Source: Heracleum sosnowskyi | Lineage: Eukaryota > Streptophyta > Magnoliopsida > Apiales > Apiaceae | DNA length: 64,000 nt | Direction of reading: 5' to 3' | Assembly (NCBI GenBank): GCA_030848705.1 | Contig: CM061244.1 | Coordinates: 110,195,111-110,259,110 of the forward strand | Part shown: piece by piece, positions 24,164-35,989 of the stretch | Position numbering within the stretch: the stretch's first letter is position 1 | How the letters are laid out: each line of letters starts with the position of its first letter | Notes under the pieces: model-generated | The model's database searches: none | Seen by the model: the letters and a program-made list of their open reading frames with translations, nothing else | Told to the model about the DNA's origin: nothing | Program-made: the position numbers and the translations under genes

Positions 24164-25934
24164 ATGGCACCCAAATCTCAAACAGCTACTTCATCAAACC
24201 TTTTAACCATACCCAAAGAAACCAACTTTCTCACCATTCCATCTGATGCAGAAGCAAACCCCAGGTACAAGTGTTTTGTATGTTTCTTGAACACATCCTA
24301 CCTTCGCCAAGCTTTGACAATGAACCCAACCATGTATGTTGATTTACTGGAAGCATTCTGGAGGACTGCTAAGTGTACTGTAATGGCGAGGGAGGATAAA
24401 ACTTAATTTCAGGAGATAACTTGCATGATTGGAGGCAAGCAATTGCAGTTTGGGGGAGAAAGAGATAAATGAAGCTTTGGGTTTTAAGACTGAGGGTCAT
24501 GATGCAGAAGCTACTGATAAGCAAATGGTGGATTTCATGACCCTAATTAAGTATGTTGATACAATTGATATGACAAAGCTAAATAAGAAGAATGTAAGGA
24601 GGGAGTGGTCTTTTCTGTTTGACGCACTCCAGAAGGTGTTCCTGTGCAGGAAGACAGGGTGGGACCAAATCAGCCACATTGCAGTGAAGCTTGCCTATTC
24701 TTTGGCCAACAACCAGGAAATCAATGTTGGAGCAATCATCCTTAAGGAATTGTCTCAAAGGCTAGGCAGGACTATACGTGGCAGAGATAATCAAATTTTC
24801 TATCCTCGTTTTATTCAATGCATTTTAAATCATCTAGATAATCAATTGCATGAAATAGAAGGGATAGATACAACAAAATTGGCTTATCCTAAGTCCATGT
24901 CCAAAGTCATTTTTGGTTCATTGGACACTAGGAATCAAGTGGATGTGGTTCTGAGTGTGACAAAGCATATGCAAGACACATTCGAAACTTATCCACTTGA
25001 TAAGCCCATATATCATGAACTTTCCTGGAAAGGGAAGGCTAAGACTGAAGGTGCCTCAGAGTCTATCCCAAGCCTTCCCATCCCATCCAGTGACCCCCCT
25101 GCAAACAGTACCTTAGTAATTAGGGAGCCAAGTGCACCAATCTCTCAAAAGGTTGGTGCTACTAAAAAGAAGACTAAGAAAAGAACCCTAGCTATAATTG
25201 ATGAGACTGTAGATTTAGGAAGTGAGGAACCTGAGTCACAGCTCACCAGACAAAAGAAGAAATCCAAAAATATAGCCACCACTGAATCCTCCCAACAAGA
25301 TTCAGATGTGTTAAAAGGGGTAAACCTATTACTATCAATGTCCTCTCAACAGGACATTGTTATTGAAAAGAGTAGTCTCCCCACTACATCCTGTAAAGAG
25401 TAAGCACAAGATCAAGAACTCACTCTTGACTCAGGTGAACATAAGGGTGATCATACACTGAGTGGAGAGCACATCAACTTTGAAACTCCTCCTATTTCTC
25501 AGGGGGAGTTGCCAAAATCCAATCTAAACTCCTCTTCTCTTTCAGAATCTGCAACAGCAAAAATTTCTTCAATACAGGAAAGTCATTCACATGACAATCC
25601 TGCACCTGATCATTCACTACCTGATTCTGTGAATGAGCCCCCTTCAAGTGACATGGTGCTTGACACTATGCTCACCACCCAGGACCTCCATTCAGTTGGT
25701 CAGGAAATACATGCTGGGGCATATTCCAATGACACCAACACAAACATGGACGATTCACCAGTTTTTACTGGAGACTCTATGCCTTTTTCTCCAATCCTCA
25801 GGGATTTGGACATGCCTTCACAGGCAAATAGAGATGATGTTGTAACTCATCACATTTCAATGGAGACAGCATCATACCCTACGGCTATTCCAAGGCTGGA
25901 GGAGACTCAATCCACTTCCATACCTGTTGCATAA
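24164..25934 (+). pseudogene. Envelope-like gene of the copia element, N-terminal part
   Basis: Starts MAPKSQTATSSNLLTIPKET. After about 80 codons the frame shifts near 24400, then continues from about 24429 through KEINEALGFKTEG, YPRFIQCILNHLDNQ and a Lys/Ser/Pro-rich tail. An in-frame TAA interrupts at 25401-25403 and another at 25932-25934, just before the CACTA insertion. Such extra genes in SIRE-type elements are called envelope-like by position, but function is unproven. I see no signal peptide or clear membrane segment here. Broken by one frameshift, two stops and the 6.9-kb insertion. Confidence 0.65.
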
Positions 25935-26640
25935 CCCTCCACTACGCCATAAGTGCTCATATACAATGTTTTTTTACAGTTGCTGTAGGGCAAAAAAGCG
26001 TTACATGAAGCTTGTTTTTCAAAAAGGCAACAGAAATTAGGCGTTGCATCCGCGGTCGTGGCCTTTGCTCTGTTATGCAACGCTTTCTGCCATCTACTGC
26101 AACACCGAGAAAGCATTGCATTACAACCATAATGCAACACTACTAGCATACAAATGCAACATCAATTAGCGTTGCCATACACATGAACTGGAGCCTGGCT
26201 TCCAGGTCAATATAGTGGGGCCCACTATTATGCCATGTCAACAGTGGGGCCCACTATCATGACACATCAACATGACACGTCAATATTGAGGCCCCTAGCA
26301 TGCAACATATCAGTAGACCCACTTACATGCCATGTCAGCAATAAAGACCCACATGCCACATCATCAATAGTACAAATGCAGTACAACTATTGGAAATAAA
26401 ACACCAACAAAAAGACAAATACAACACTTTATATAAATTTTTCAAAATATTGGTTTGGTACATACATCAATTCCAATCAAAATAACCAAGGAAACAAAAT
26501 ACAAAATGTTTCACTTTAATCATTTCCTTCAACAACTACAACCCGTAAAAACTACATACAACGAAATAAAAAGCCTAATTTTAAACTTAACAAGCAAAGA
26601 GAACAGAGGAACATTTATCTTCTTGAGACCCTATATCTGA

Positions 26641-26736
26641 TCACAATATAGAACAAGCTGCCTTTCCGTTCATTTTCTTTGCTTTGGGAGGCTGGAGCAT
26701 AACTTTAATGGCAAAATCTAAAACTCTCTTTACATT
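26641..26736 (-). pseudogene. Last exon of a ROP/RAC GTPase, captured in the CACTA element
   Basis: A TTTTTTGTTGCAG acceptor (ending at 26737) leads into 31 codons reading NVKRVLDFAIKVMLQPPKAK and KMNGKAACSIL, then TGA. ROP GTPases (plant Rho switches) end in NVK.VFD.AIKVVLQPP, a basic stretch and a CaaX prenylation box; here the box is CSIL. The exon start before NVK matches the gene family's usual last intron position as I recall it. I looked for the GTP-binding exons (GDGAVGKT, DTAGQE) on the minus strand up to 29300 and did not find them, so only the 3' end was taken or survives. Confidence 0.8.
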
Positions 26737-29399
26737 CTGCAACAAAAAATTAGCAGCTTTATGAGCAATCAGATGTAGGATAGAACAACAGCAGAAAAGA
26801 AATTTATACTATTTCGACTCTCGTTTATCTCAAAACTAATACTAGAAAAAATTATTGAAACTTAATAGCAGTTGTCAATTTACTCAAGTCGCAAATGAAT
26901 CAAATATTGGAAATGTAGTAATCTGACTCTGTTTTAATGGGACAGAGGAGTGAAGGACTGCCCCTCTGAATTTTCCTTACATTTCAAAGTTATATTTAAA
27001 ATTAGAAAAATTACTTGCAGCCTAAATTCTTGAACACGATTTTAGTTAACCTATAATACAAAGTAAAGATTTTCTTGAGCCTTTAAGATCTTAAGCTTCC
27101 GACCTCCTGCATGCATTATCATCTATCACTTGCAAGTTGCAGTATACTGAAAAAACACTTAAAGATGTAATGATAGTCATGTATGCGAAACCTGGTAAAA
27201 TTAAGAAGAATGAAATAAGAAAGATATAGCCAAAATAGTATGACACACACACATAGACACAAAATAGCTTTTTACTTGGAATTCAACAAATTCTACATTT
27301 GTACTAATGAACTTGTGATTTGTGAACCAGACCAACAGACAATATCCCAGTTTAACAAGTCTATTATCTATCATGTACAAAATTTAACCATTGATTTAGA
27401 GGAGACCATTCCTGCATTAGTGACTTTAGGAATGGTTGATGACACTGATTTCAATAATTAAGATATGTAACTGGTCTGAATTATACCTTGTAAAGAAGTT
27501 GTTGCAAAGAAGCTTGTAGCTGAGGTGAGCTATTAGTTAGTAGTGTTTCGAGAAAAAAGAAACAATATCTTGATATTATTTAGATTTCCTTAATATGTAG
27601 TTTCATAACAATCAATTATCGTTGGGATTCTGGTAGTAGATTATTGTTCTTATAAGAGTAAGTTCGCCTTAACTTCTGCAAGGTTAACATATGGCCTCCC
27701 TCAGTTGATTACTAATTAAGAAGCAGAAGTGCAACTTCTTCCCTAAAAATAGTTCAGCAGCCTGTTTCGTTCCAAATGTGAGTTAAAAAAATAAATACAC
27801 ATTCCTGAGGCATCGACTGGTATAACAATATGTAAGATAATAATGTAATGTATTATGTATAAAGTCATCTCAGACATTACATAATTGTACTATATAGCAG
27901 AATAATTCAAAATTTTAGAGAAAAAAACTTAATGGCCATTTGGAGCCCTGATAAGATATATTAAAGGCTGGAAATAGACTTTGATTATATTAGGGTTTGT
28001 TCTGAACTATACAAAAGTTCATTGGCACATAGAAGTTAACATAGCTAAGAAAACTTTGGTGTATGACAAGTAATTCCGACATTATGAATATCAAAATATG
28101 TTCAAACTTATATTTTATTAAAGGTACTGATTAAAACCTGTAAGATTTATGCTATTTGCTACCAGCCACCCTCGCTTTTTGGATTACAGATGGAAGCATG
28201 TGGTTTGATTTATTGCCAAAGATCTGTTGCTTATTCTCTTCTTCTCAATATAGGTACGTTGTCGTGGTGTCTCCAGTTATGAACCTGCAAGATAGAACAA
28301 GGGTTGTACATGTAAGAATCCAAAGTTATACGCGGTGCAGGAAAGCATTGCATTCATTAGGAGCCCAAACAATTAAAGGGGTTTGAGAAAGAGCACAAAC
28401 AATTTTTCATCATTTTACTGCAGTGGATGTTGCATGCCCAATTCTACAAAGTAATGTTCATGCCTGGATGCCCAAAAGTTTATACAGTTTTAGGCGACAT
28501 GATTACATATGTCTTTGCACATAAAATTACAGGGGTAAACCCACGAAGCCCACATTATTCTTGGGTTAAGCAGCTAATTAGAATTTGACACATACATAAG
28601 CATCACAAGCACCACCAAGTAACCAAAGCAAACAAAAGTTTTAAACCATAATTATGCAGAGGCGACAAACTCTTATTTACCATATTTTTAAGCTTCCGGG
28701 GCTATTTATTGAAGAAAAACTAAAGGATCCTTAAACCCCTCTTCTGGGTCAGAAATATACAGAGCATGTCAGAATTATACCCCTATTCATAGTCCAAAAC
28801 CAAATCCATTACTAAACCTTGTGCTAGCAGTGCAAAGTACAAAAGTATAATCAGCTTAAATAATCATCCAAATTAAATATTATGTGAATTTTAATAATGC
28901 ACAAAGTTGGGTCAAACAAATTCCAAAGATATCACCTAATCATTTTAAGATATCACTCATGCTAGCACATTCAATTCTAAGAGGAAAGCCCTCATTTAAA
29001 CTAATTTGAAATCTTAACCAAAACCCAAACATTTAAATACAAAACCCTAATTTGACTCAATAATCAATAAAATACAAAACCTTAAATTGAAAGTCCTAAA
29101 CTGAAATCCAAATGAGTTAGATTATGAATACCTAAATGAAATCCCCTAATTGAATCACCTGCAAAATCAAAAATAAAATGAGTTGGAAGTAGATAATCAA
29201 ATGCAAGAAAAGGAGTATTTAATTACCGATTAGAGCTTGTAATTTCGGGTGAAAGTCTTTGATTAAATTTGTCGAGAGGGAGTACACTGTCTGCATATAT
29301 AGAGAGAGAGAGAGAGTAGAGAAAATGAGAGGATAATGTGCTTGTGGGGGAAAACAAGAGTACTTTGGGGGTGGGGGAGTTTGCGTAGTAAATTATCGA
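26737..29399. other. CACTA interior, mostly unassigned
   Basis: No complete gene. On the minus strand 29223-29300 looks like a leader ending in a GT donor (TCTAATCG/GTAATT), which could be the captured gene's first exon. On the plus strand 28422-28588 follows a TACTGCAG acceptor and is open (WMLHAQFYKVMFMPGCPKVY), but I do not recognise it. Confidence 0.35.
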
Positions 29400-30066
29400 G
29401 AAATTGTCAAAAATACTACTTTTTCTAAGTTTTTTTTCAATTTTACTATCTTCTGAATTATTTTCAAAAATATGGTCTGCAACTAAATGCAACTAGATGC
29501 AACCAAAAAATATTTTCAAACAATACGGTCTGCAACCAACGCAACCAGATACAACCAAAGCAACCAGATGCAACTATATGCAACTTTTTAAAAAATAATT
29601 GAAAAAACAGCTAAGAATTCAAAAAAAATTATTAATAAAAGGGGTAAACTTGTGGTCTTGGTTTACCATGTGGGTTCAATAGTTAACTTTTGGGGTTCAA
29701 TGTTTCTATTTTGGGTTTTAAAAATATTAAGAATGACGAATAATTCGTATACAGACTTAGGGTTTAGGGTTGTTTACAACCCTAAATCCTAGACTCTAAA
29801 CCCTAACCTACCCTAACTCTAAACCCTAACCTACGCCGGAAAAACATCATTACTAACAAGTTGCATCAGGTTGATTCTGGTTGCAAAAGTTGCAGATGGT
29901 TGCATCTGATTCTGATGGCAAAAGTTGCACGTGGTTGCATCTAGTTGCAGACCGTATTTTTGAAAATAATTTCAAAAAGATAGTATTTTTGCAAAAAGTT
30001 CAAAAAACCATAGTATTTTTGAAAAAAAATATTTAGGGGTGGGTATTTATGAAAAAAGCCCTAAAT
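29400..30066. repeat. Fold-back repeat with GCAACYAGATGCAAC arms
   Basis: The left arm (29400-29590) and right arm (29870-30066) are inverted copies sharing CAAAAATACTA..., ATTATTTTCAAAAATAYGGT and CTGCAACTAGATGCAACC. The central loop holds telomere-like sequence. The left arm lacks the outermost part of the right arm (TAGGGCTTTTTTCATAAATA on the minus strand). Probably a MITE-like element; no target duplication could be set. Confidence 0.6.
29756..29834. repeat. Interstitial telomere-like repeats (AAACCCTA)
   Basis: TTAGGGTTTAGGG is followed by TAAACCCTAACCTACCCTAA and a second AAACCCTAACC. It includes the palindrome TAGGGTTGTTTACAACCCTA, so both orientations of the plant telomere repeat are present. 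Too short and internal to be a chromosome end. Confidence 0.65.
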
Positions 30067-30181
30067 TATTTGGTACTTTGGGGGAAAAATAAGCCGCCTA
30101 ACATTTTCACCTTTGTCAAATTTAAGATTTTCACCCTCAGAGCGCTTGTTTTATTTTTTAAGTATAAATTTAATTTTCTAA

Positions 30182-32240
30182 TCTATACTATTATATTAAA
30201 GACGAAACATTGAAAGTTTTCTAGTCTGGTCATTAAAGTTTTTGTAGTCTGGTCACTCCCGGTTAGATATTTTTGATCAAATCGATGAGAACAGTTGGAT
30301 AAAATATTAAAATTAGTATATAGAATATCTTTTCTATTTTTCCTAACTAAAACATCTCGTTTTCCAAAAATATCACAGACAGTTTCATTTAATAAAATAA
30401 CATAATAAAGTTATAATTGCTAATAAATAACCCATAACCATTTTTAGCCAAAATGTATATTTTTTTTATATTTTCTAACTAAAATTTCTAATTTTCTATT
30501 TTTCTTAAATAAAACCTCTAATTTTCCAAAAATACCACGAACAGTTCTATTTAATAAAATAAAATAATAATATTATAATTATAAATGACTAACCGATTAG
30601 CTTTTTTTCCAAAACTTATATTCTTTTTTATATTTTCTAACTAATATTTCTCCTAACTAAAACCTCAAAAATATCACGGGTTATTCCATTTAGTAGCATA
30701 AAATACTAATATTATGAATATATCTCTATATCTATACTATATTATTAAAGACGAAACATTGAAAGTTTTGGTACCTATTTTTTGATACAATACTTGCCTT
30801 ATTTAATAGTTTATTTAATTATTATGATCAATTACCCTTTCAATTAAAATATATTACCATTTTTTTTTAAAAAAAACCACGGGCAATTTTCTTTTCAGCT
30901 AAAACATGTTACTTTTTCTATTTCCCTTGCTAAAATCTCTCATTTTTCAAATATATCACGAGCAAACCCTTACATATTTACTTTAAAATCTATTTTAATA
31001 CTTTTAATTGACAATTACCTTTTTCAACTAAAACATGTCACTTTTTATATTTTTCTTACTAAACCCCCTCTTTTTTCAAAAATATCACGGACAAATCGTT
31101 ACTTTTATATTTTAAAATTCAACGAAAACATGTTACTTTCTATTTTTCTTACTAAAACCCATCTTTTTCCAAAATATCACGGGCAAACTGTTACTTATTT
31201 ATTTTAAAATTCATTTTAATACTTTTAATTGTTTAAAAAATTTTAACACGCCAACTTATTTTTTTTAATAAATGCAATTAATAAAATATAAAATATAAAT
31301 AATAAAATTAACAATTATTAAAAACAACTCGTGTATCATACAAGTTTTAAGCTATATTATTAAAGACGAAACATTAAAAGTTTGGTAGTCGGATAGACGG
31401 ACGGTCGGTAATTAGTGATTTTACTTAATTACTCTTACTTATTTTTTTAAAAGACTATCACTAAATAATAACATTATTTATAACCAATTACCTTTTCAGC
31501 TAAAATACATTACTTTTTTTTATTTTTTTTCTTACAAAATCCTCTCTTTTTCTAAAAAAAAACACGGGCGGTTATATTTTTTAACAAAAACATGCTACTC
31601 TCTCTATTTTTCTTACTAAAATCCCTCATTTTTCAAAAATATCACAGGCAAACCCTTACTTATTTATTTTAAAATGTATTTTAATACTTTTAATTATGAA
31701 CACTTTTTCAGCTGAACGTGTTACTTTTTCTATTTTTTTATTTTCTAAAAAAATTATTATTAAATAATAACATTTTTATAACCAACTACATTTTCATCTA
31801 AAATACATTATCTTTTCTAACAAAATCTTCTCTTTTTCTAAAAAAATCACTGGAAATTACCTTTTTCAACTAAAACATGTTATTCTTTCTAATTTTTCCT
31901 TACTAAACCCCTCATTTTTCAAAAATATCTCGGATAAATCCTTACTTATTTATTATGAAGCCTATTTAAATACTTTTAATTACGGACACTTACCTTTTCA
32001 GCAAAAACATGTTTCTTTTTTTATTTTTCTTTACTAAGACCCCTCCTTTTCCAAAAATATCACGGACAAACAGTTATTAATTTATTTTAAAAACTATTTT
32101 AATACTTTTAATTATTTAAAAAAGTTTAACACACATACTTATTTTTTTTAGCAAATGCAGATTAAGAGAATATTAAAACATAAATAATAAAAATAATAAT
32201 TATTAATAACAATTCGTGCATCGCACGGGTTTTAAACTAG
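30182..32240 (+). mobile_element. Helitron-like array inside the CACTA element
   Basis: Outer 5' end TCTATACTATTATATTAAAG (30182) has A before it. Outer 3' end is CGTGCATCGCACG, then GGTTTTAAA and CTAG (32237-32240) with T after it. A second 5' end lies at 30731. A mutated 3' end (CGTGTATCATACAAG...GCTAT) at about 31329-31354 is joined directly to a third 5' region (ATTATTAAAGACGAAACATT). Bodies share repeats such as AACTAAAACATGTTACTTTT and AAAAATATCACGG. No Rep/helicase frame. Confidence 0.65.
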
Positions 32241-32820
32241 TTTTAAATTAAAAGAGTTTTAAAGGAAAATATAAACATTTCGATGTTTATAATATAATAT
32301 ATATCAAAAGTTTAAAATGCAATTTATAATATATTATAGATCAAGTTCTAAATTTTACACAAAAGTATATTAAATTTCAATAAACTTTTATATTTTTAAT
32401 TTTAAAGTATCAGAGTTTTAAAGAAAAATATAAAAATTTTGATGTTTATAATATAATATATATCAAAAGTTTAAAATGGTTGCAATTTATAATATATTAT
32501 ATATCAAATTTAATATTTTACACAAAAATATTTTAAATTTTAAAATAAAAAATATATCAAAATTTAAATGTCATTGTTTATATTTTGATAAAATGTCCAA
32601 TTTTTATAATTTTAAAAATAACTTAGTGTAATGCAACGCTCTTAAATGGTGTTGCATGTCACAACACTATATTCTCAACGCAACGGTGCATTAATGTATA
32701 ATGCAATGTTTTTTGAGTAATGTTGCAGAAGACTAAAATGAACATAGCTATTGCAATGCTTTTGGTTGCAACACTCCCAAAAAGCATTGCATATGAGCAC
32801 TTATGGCGTAGTGCTCATCT

Positions 32821-35382
32821 GTGACAGGTGACAGGCCTTCAGGATCATCATTTGTGCCCACACAATTGACGGAAGAATCACTCCAAAGCTTACATGTGGC
32901 ACAGATTGATGAGTTCTCTAAGATTGCTCAACATCTCCTGACAGCTGGTCTCCCCAACAAAGACTATGAAGCTATTCTCTTATGCCACAAGGAGGATGTT
33001 GAAGCACAAAAGGAGAAGATAGTTGATGAGGCTCAACAGGATGGCAATGTAGATGCCTGGTTGGATGCCAAGAGATCTGTGAAGCTCAGGGATGCTCTAG
33101 CTTTTCTCAGGGAGGACTACCTAACTGCCTTGGGGTCAAATGCCAAAAGTCTCTCTCCTGCAGAAATCTATGAGGCAGTCAATGATGTGTACAAAAGTCA
33201 GATAAAGGCTCTGCATTTCCTTGGGAAAGGTCTTCAATCAGAAATATCAAGCATAAAAAAAGAAACAGATCAATCTCTGGCACAACTCAAGAACTCCTAC
33301 CTTTCTGATTTTTCCAAGGTGGATGGCATCCTTAAGGAGGTAAAGAAGACTGCACAGAATGTCACTAAAATGGATTGCACCCTGACTTTGGTCTCTGATA
33401 ATTTGAAGAAGCTGTCTACCAAGCTAGAGAATCAGGTGCAATCCAACATCAACTCCAACTCCATGATTTCTGTCATGTGGAAGAATCAGTATGGGGACAA
33501 GCTGGTAGATGAAGTTCCCATCTCTAACATATCCAAGTTTGACTTCTCAAAGACCAAGGAACAGTCTCTCAATCCCTTCAAGTCTGAGCAACTCTTCTCA
33601 AAGGTTGATAGATTGGAGAAGGAGGTGACTGAGCTGAAATCTGAAAACCAAGGGATTTCTCATTCCTTGGAGCTCCTAAATGCCAAGCTGGATGACCAAA
33701 GCAATACAACTTCAAATATCTTTCTAGTCCAGCAACAAATGATGACAACAATGATGAAAAGTATGAACCTTCCTGTTCCTGGAGAAACTCAAGACATCTT
33801 GTCTGATCCCAAGCCTAAGGGGGAGAAAGGAAAGGAAGTCATTCTGGAAAAGAAAGGGGGGGCATTGGCTAAGCAGCAAAAGCTAAAGGGCAAAATCACA
33901 GAAAAAGATCTCAAGCCTCTCACCCTTCCTACTGTTTCTGTCACAAGTAGAGATGGCCAGAAGAGCTTTGTCACAACAACTTTCTATCATGGCACAATGC
34001 CCATGGATGTCTCTGCTCCTCAAATCACAACAACTGCTCAGCCAATCAAAGCAAATCTTATCACTGAGGCCAAGCTACAGGAAGTTGCTAACTCAAACAT
34101 CTATCATGATGTGGCCTTCCTGGAGCTTCTGAAAGCCATAAAAACCAGTGTACATGGTAAAACCCTCAACTACAGAAGCAATCTCAATGAAGAAATCAAA
34201 TACATTACAGTGGCAATCAGGAAAATCAAGGAAGCTCATCTAAGAGAAATCATCATGGTATCTAAAGCCAATTGCTTATGGCATTTGTCCTTTGAAACTC
34301 TAGAGAAGCTGAGGTATACTGAGCTGGACACACTTCTGGAGCTAATTGAGAAGCATGGGGAGAACAATAAGAGATTATATGATGAACTGAAGAGGGATCA
34401 ATTTCTGAGATTGCATGAGTTCATTTCTAATCCAAGGACCATATTGTTCCAAAGTCTCTCTAAGGCAAACTCCATTGATCAATTGATGATTCCTGCTCAA
34501 TTGGAGATGAAGAACAAGGATAAAATAAATCAAGTGGTGCAAATGCTAAGGGCAAAGAGAGGATTCAGGACTGCAGAAGAGCTGGAAATGATTCAAATTC
34601 TACAATCATACATTACCTATGGTAGGTTACCTGAATCAGTCAAACCAAGAAATGAAAAGAAAGATAACAAGGATGATGAAGAGAAGAGCAGTAAAATAAG
34701 AAGTCAACAAAAGAGTGATAAGGATGGGACAAGTGAAAGCAGCAAAGGTAAATCTTCCAAGAAATCCAAAGAAGCTGACAATGACAAGAAAGACTCACAA
34801 AGAAAGAAAGAGGCTGAAAGGAGAAAAAATGGAAATCAACAAGCCAAGGATATTGCTAGCAGTATCTTAACCACAAAACAAGACTCTAAGTCTAGGGTGG
34901 ATACTGTTGGTAATGATCCTACAAAATCTAAGATCAAAGCTTCTGAAACTGATTTGCCACAGAAGAAAAATGAAGACACAAAAGCAAAACCTAAGGCACA
35001 CTACCACAAAGTCACAGCTAGTGGAGTGTTGCAGTGGATCAAAGGAAAAGGATTAAAACTACTTCCAAATGATGTGGCACTGAAGACAAAATCTCCTTGT
35101 TCTGGAAAGCTACCTCAAGTAAAGCACTGGAAACTCAAAAGTGTAGCTAAAAGAACTAGGATAACAAAGAGAAATGGAGTGATCACAAATGTTGTTGGGA
35201 TTAATGTACTTCCTCTAGATGAAGACTATGATGAAGATGCCCTAGCATTCCTGAGAGCCCAAAGAATCTTTGAATTCAAAGTGGAACAAGATCATCTAGA
35301 GATCAAATACACTGATGGAAGGGAGAAAGAGATGAAGACAGGGAGCTGGCAATATTTCCAATATATGAGCTTGAAAGAATAA
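32821..35382 (+). CDS. Envelope-like gene of the copia element, C-terminal part (853 codons)
   Basis: A long uninterrupted frame starting one codon after the CACTA target duplication. Before the insertion it was continuous, in the same frame, with the piece ending at 25934 (one TAA sits just left of the junction). Features: heptad-rich coiled-coil stretches around residues 140-230 (KVDGILKEVKKTAQNVTKMD) and 260-300 (KVDRLEKEVTELKSENQGIS); a Lys/Ser/Glu-rich low-complexity segment around 610-720; and a more ordered C-terminal region from about 730 (HYHKVTASGVLQWIKGKGLK...). Called envelope-like by position in a SIRE-type element; I see no membrane segment. The first codon is arbitrary because the true start is at 24164. 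Confidence 0.7.
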   Translation: MTGDRPSGSSFVPTQLTEESLQSLHVAQIDEFSKIAQHLLTAGLPNKDYEAILLCHKEDVEAQKEKIVDEAQQDGNVDAWLDAKRSVKLRDALAFLREDYLTALGSNAKSLSPAEIYEAVNDVYKSQIKALHFLGKGLQSEISSIKKETDQSLAQLKNSYLSDFSKVDGILKEVKKTAQNVTKMDCTLTLVSDNLKKLSTKLENQVQSNINSNSMISVMWKNQYGDKLVDEVPISNISKFDFSKTKEQSLNPFKSEQLFSKVDRLEKEVTELKSENQGISHSLELLNAKLDDQSNTTSNIFLVQQQMMTTMMKSMNLPVPGETQDILSDPKPKGEKGKEVILEKKGGALAKQQKLKGKITEKDLKPLTLPTVSVTSRDGQKSFVTTTFYHGTMPMDVSAPQITTTAQPIKANLITEAKLQEVANSNIYHDVAFLELLKAIKTSVHGKTLNYRSNLNEEIKYITVAIRKIKEAHLREIIMVSKANCLWHLSFETLEKLRYTELDTLLELIEKHGENNKRLYDELKRDQFLRLHEFISNPRTILFQSLSKANSIDQLMIPAQLEMKNKDKINQVVQMLRAKRGFRTAEELEMIQILQSYITYGRLPESVKPRNEKKDNKDDEEKSSKIRSQQKSDKDGTSESSKGKSSKKSKEADNDKKDSQRKKEAERRKNGNQQAKDIASSILTTKQDSKSRVDTVGNDPTKSKIKASETDLPQKKNEDTKAKPKAHYHKVTASGVLQWIKGKGLKLLPNDVALKTKSPCSGKLPQVKHWKLKSVAKRTRITKRNGVITNVVGINVLPLDEDYDEDALAFLRAQRIFEFKVEQDHLEIKYTDGREKEMKTGSWQYFQYMSLKE

Positions 35383-35506
35383 ATGTATTGATGAACTTTG
35401 ATGAAAAAGAAGAAAGATTGTGGAAGATTGAAATTGCCAGATTTTTGAAAATGCATTCTGATTATTAAGAAAATCTGAGGAGAAGAAAATTTAGAAGGAA
35501 AAGAAG

Positions 35507-35845
35507 ATGGCAGAGATGGAAGAGAAGGCTAAGGAGTTAAGAAAGAAAGGGCTATGTAAAGTCAAGCTAAATCCTTATGTAGTGGAGTACAAAAACAGAA
35601 TTGGAGGTAAAAGCAAAATAAGAATGGATTTTTTGGATTCCTATGTGGAAAGTGCCCTGAAAGCTGCAGTTGAAGATTTAGAAGACTCTCCTCTCATAGA
35701 AGAACTTATTGCAAGAGATGAAATTCTATAAGCCATTTCAGAAATGAACAGAAGGGAAGAAGCCAGAAAGAAGAAGGTTTATGATGACTATCTAGAAAAG
35801 CAAATGGAATCTGAAGCTGCACAGCAACTGAAAAATTATCTGTAA
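35507..35845 (+). pseudogene. Small coiled-coil frame at the end of the copia element
   Basis: ATG at 35507 reads MAEMEEKAKELRKKGLCKVK to a TAA at 35729-35731. The same frame then continues through ISEMNRREEARKKKVYDDYL to a stop at 35843-35845. A highly charged, helix-prone sequence that may be the last part of the envelope-like gene, separated from 35382 by a stop and 124 bp. Function unknown. Confidence 0.4.
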
Positions 35846-35977
35846 GCTATCATTTTCTTTTTGTAATCAAATTCTGTTCATAATGTACATCTGTTGTTTT
35901 CTCTGAAGCATATTTCCTTTTATGTAAGTTAGGCTTGTTATCAGACATGAAATTGTGCCTAAGATTCTTACTCACAA

Positions 35978-35988
35978 TTTGGGGGAGA
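35978..35988 (+). other. Polypurine tract of the copia element
   Basis: TTTGGGGGAGA sits directly before the LTR start (TTGTTAGG), the expected copia arrangement. Confidence 0.75.
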
Positions 35989-35989
35989 T

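Larger units (their letters stand above)
25940..32813. mobile_element. Non-autonomous CACTA (En/Spm) transposon carrying gene fragments
   Basis: Ends are CACTACGCCATAAGTGCTCA on the left and the reverse complement TGAGCACTTATGGCGTAGTG on the right. The inverted repeats match for about 23 bp and continue imperfectly. A 3-bp target duplication CTC lies at 25937-25939 and 32814-32816. Subterminal regions (25980-26170 and 32630-32800) are full of GCAACGCT/AGCGTTGC-like words, as expected for transposase-binding repeats. No transposase frame is present. The interior holds a ROP GTPase exon (26641-26736), a fold-back repeat with telomere-like sequence (29400-30066), a Helitron-like array (30182-32240), and a ~150-bp direct duplication at 32270-32545. 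Confidence 0.85.

Noticed and set aside
28422..28588. Plus-strand exon-like frame in the CACTA element
   Set aside because: It has an acceptor-like start but no recognised domain, so it was only mentioned under the unassigned CACTA interior.
26740..29300. Upstream ROP exons in the CACTA element
   Set aside because: No GDGAVGKT, DTAGQE or TKLD wording on the minus strand; only the last exon is supported.
29756..29834. Chromosome end or telomere fusion
   Set aside because: Only a few degenerate repeats, both orientations, inside a fold-back repeat within a transposon.
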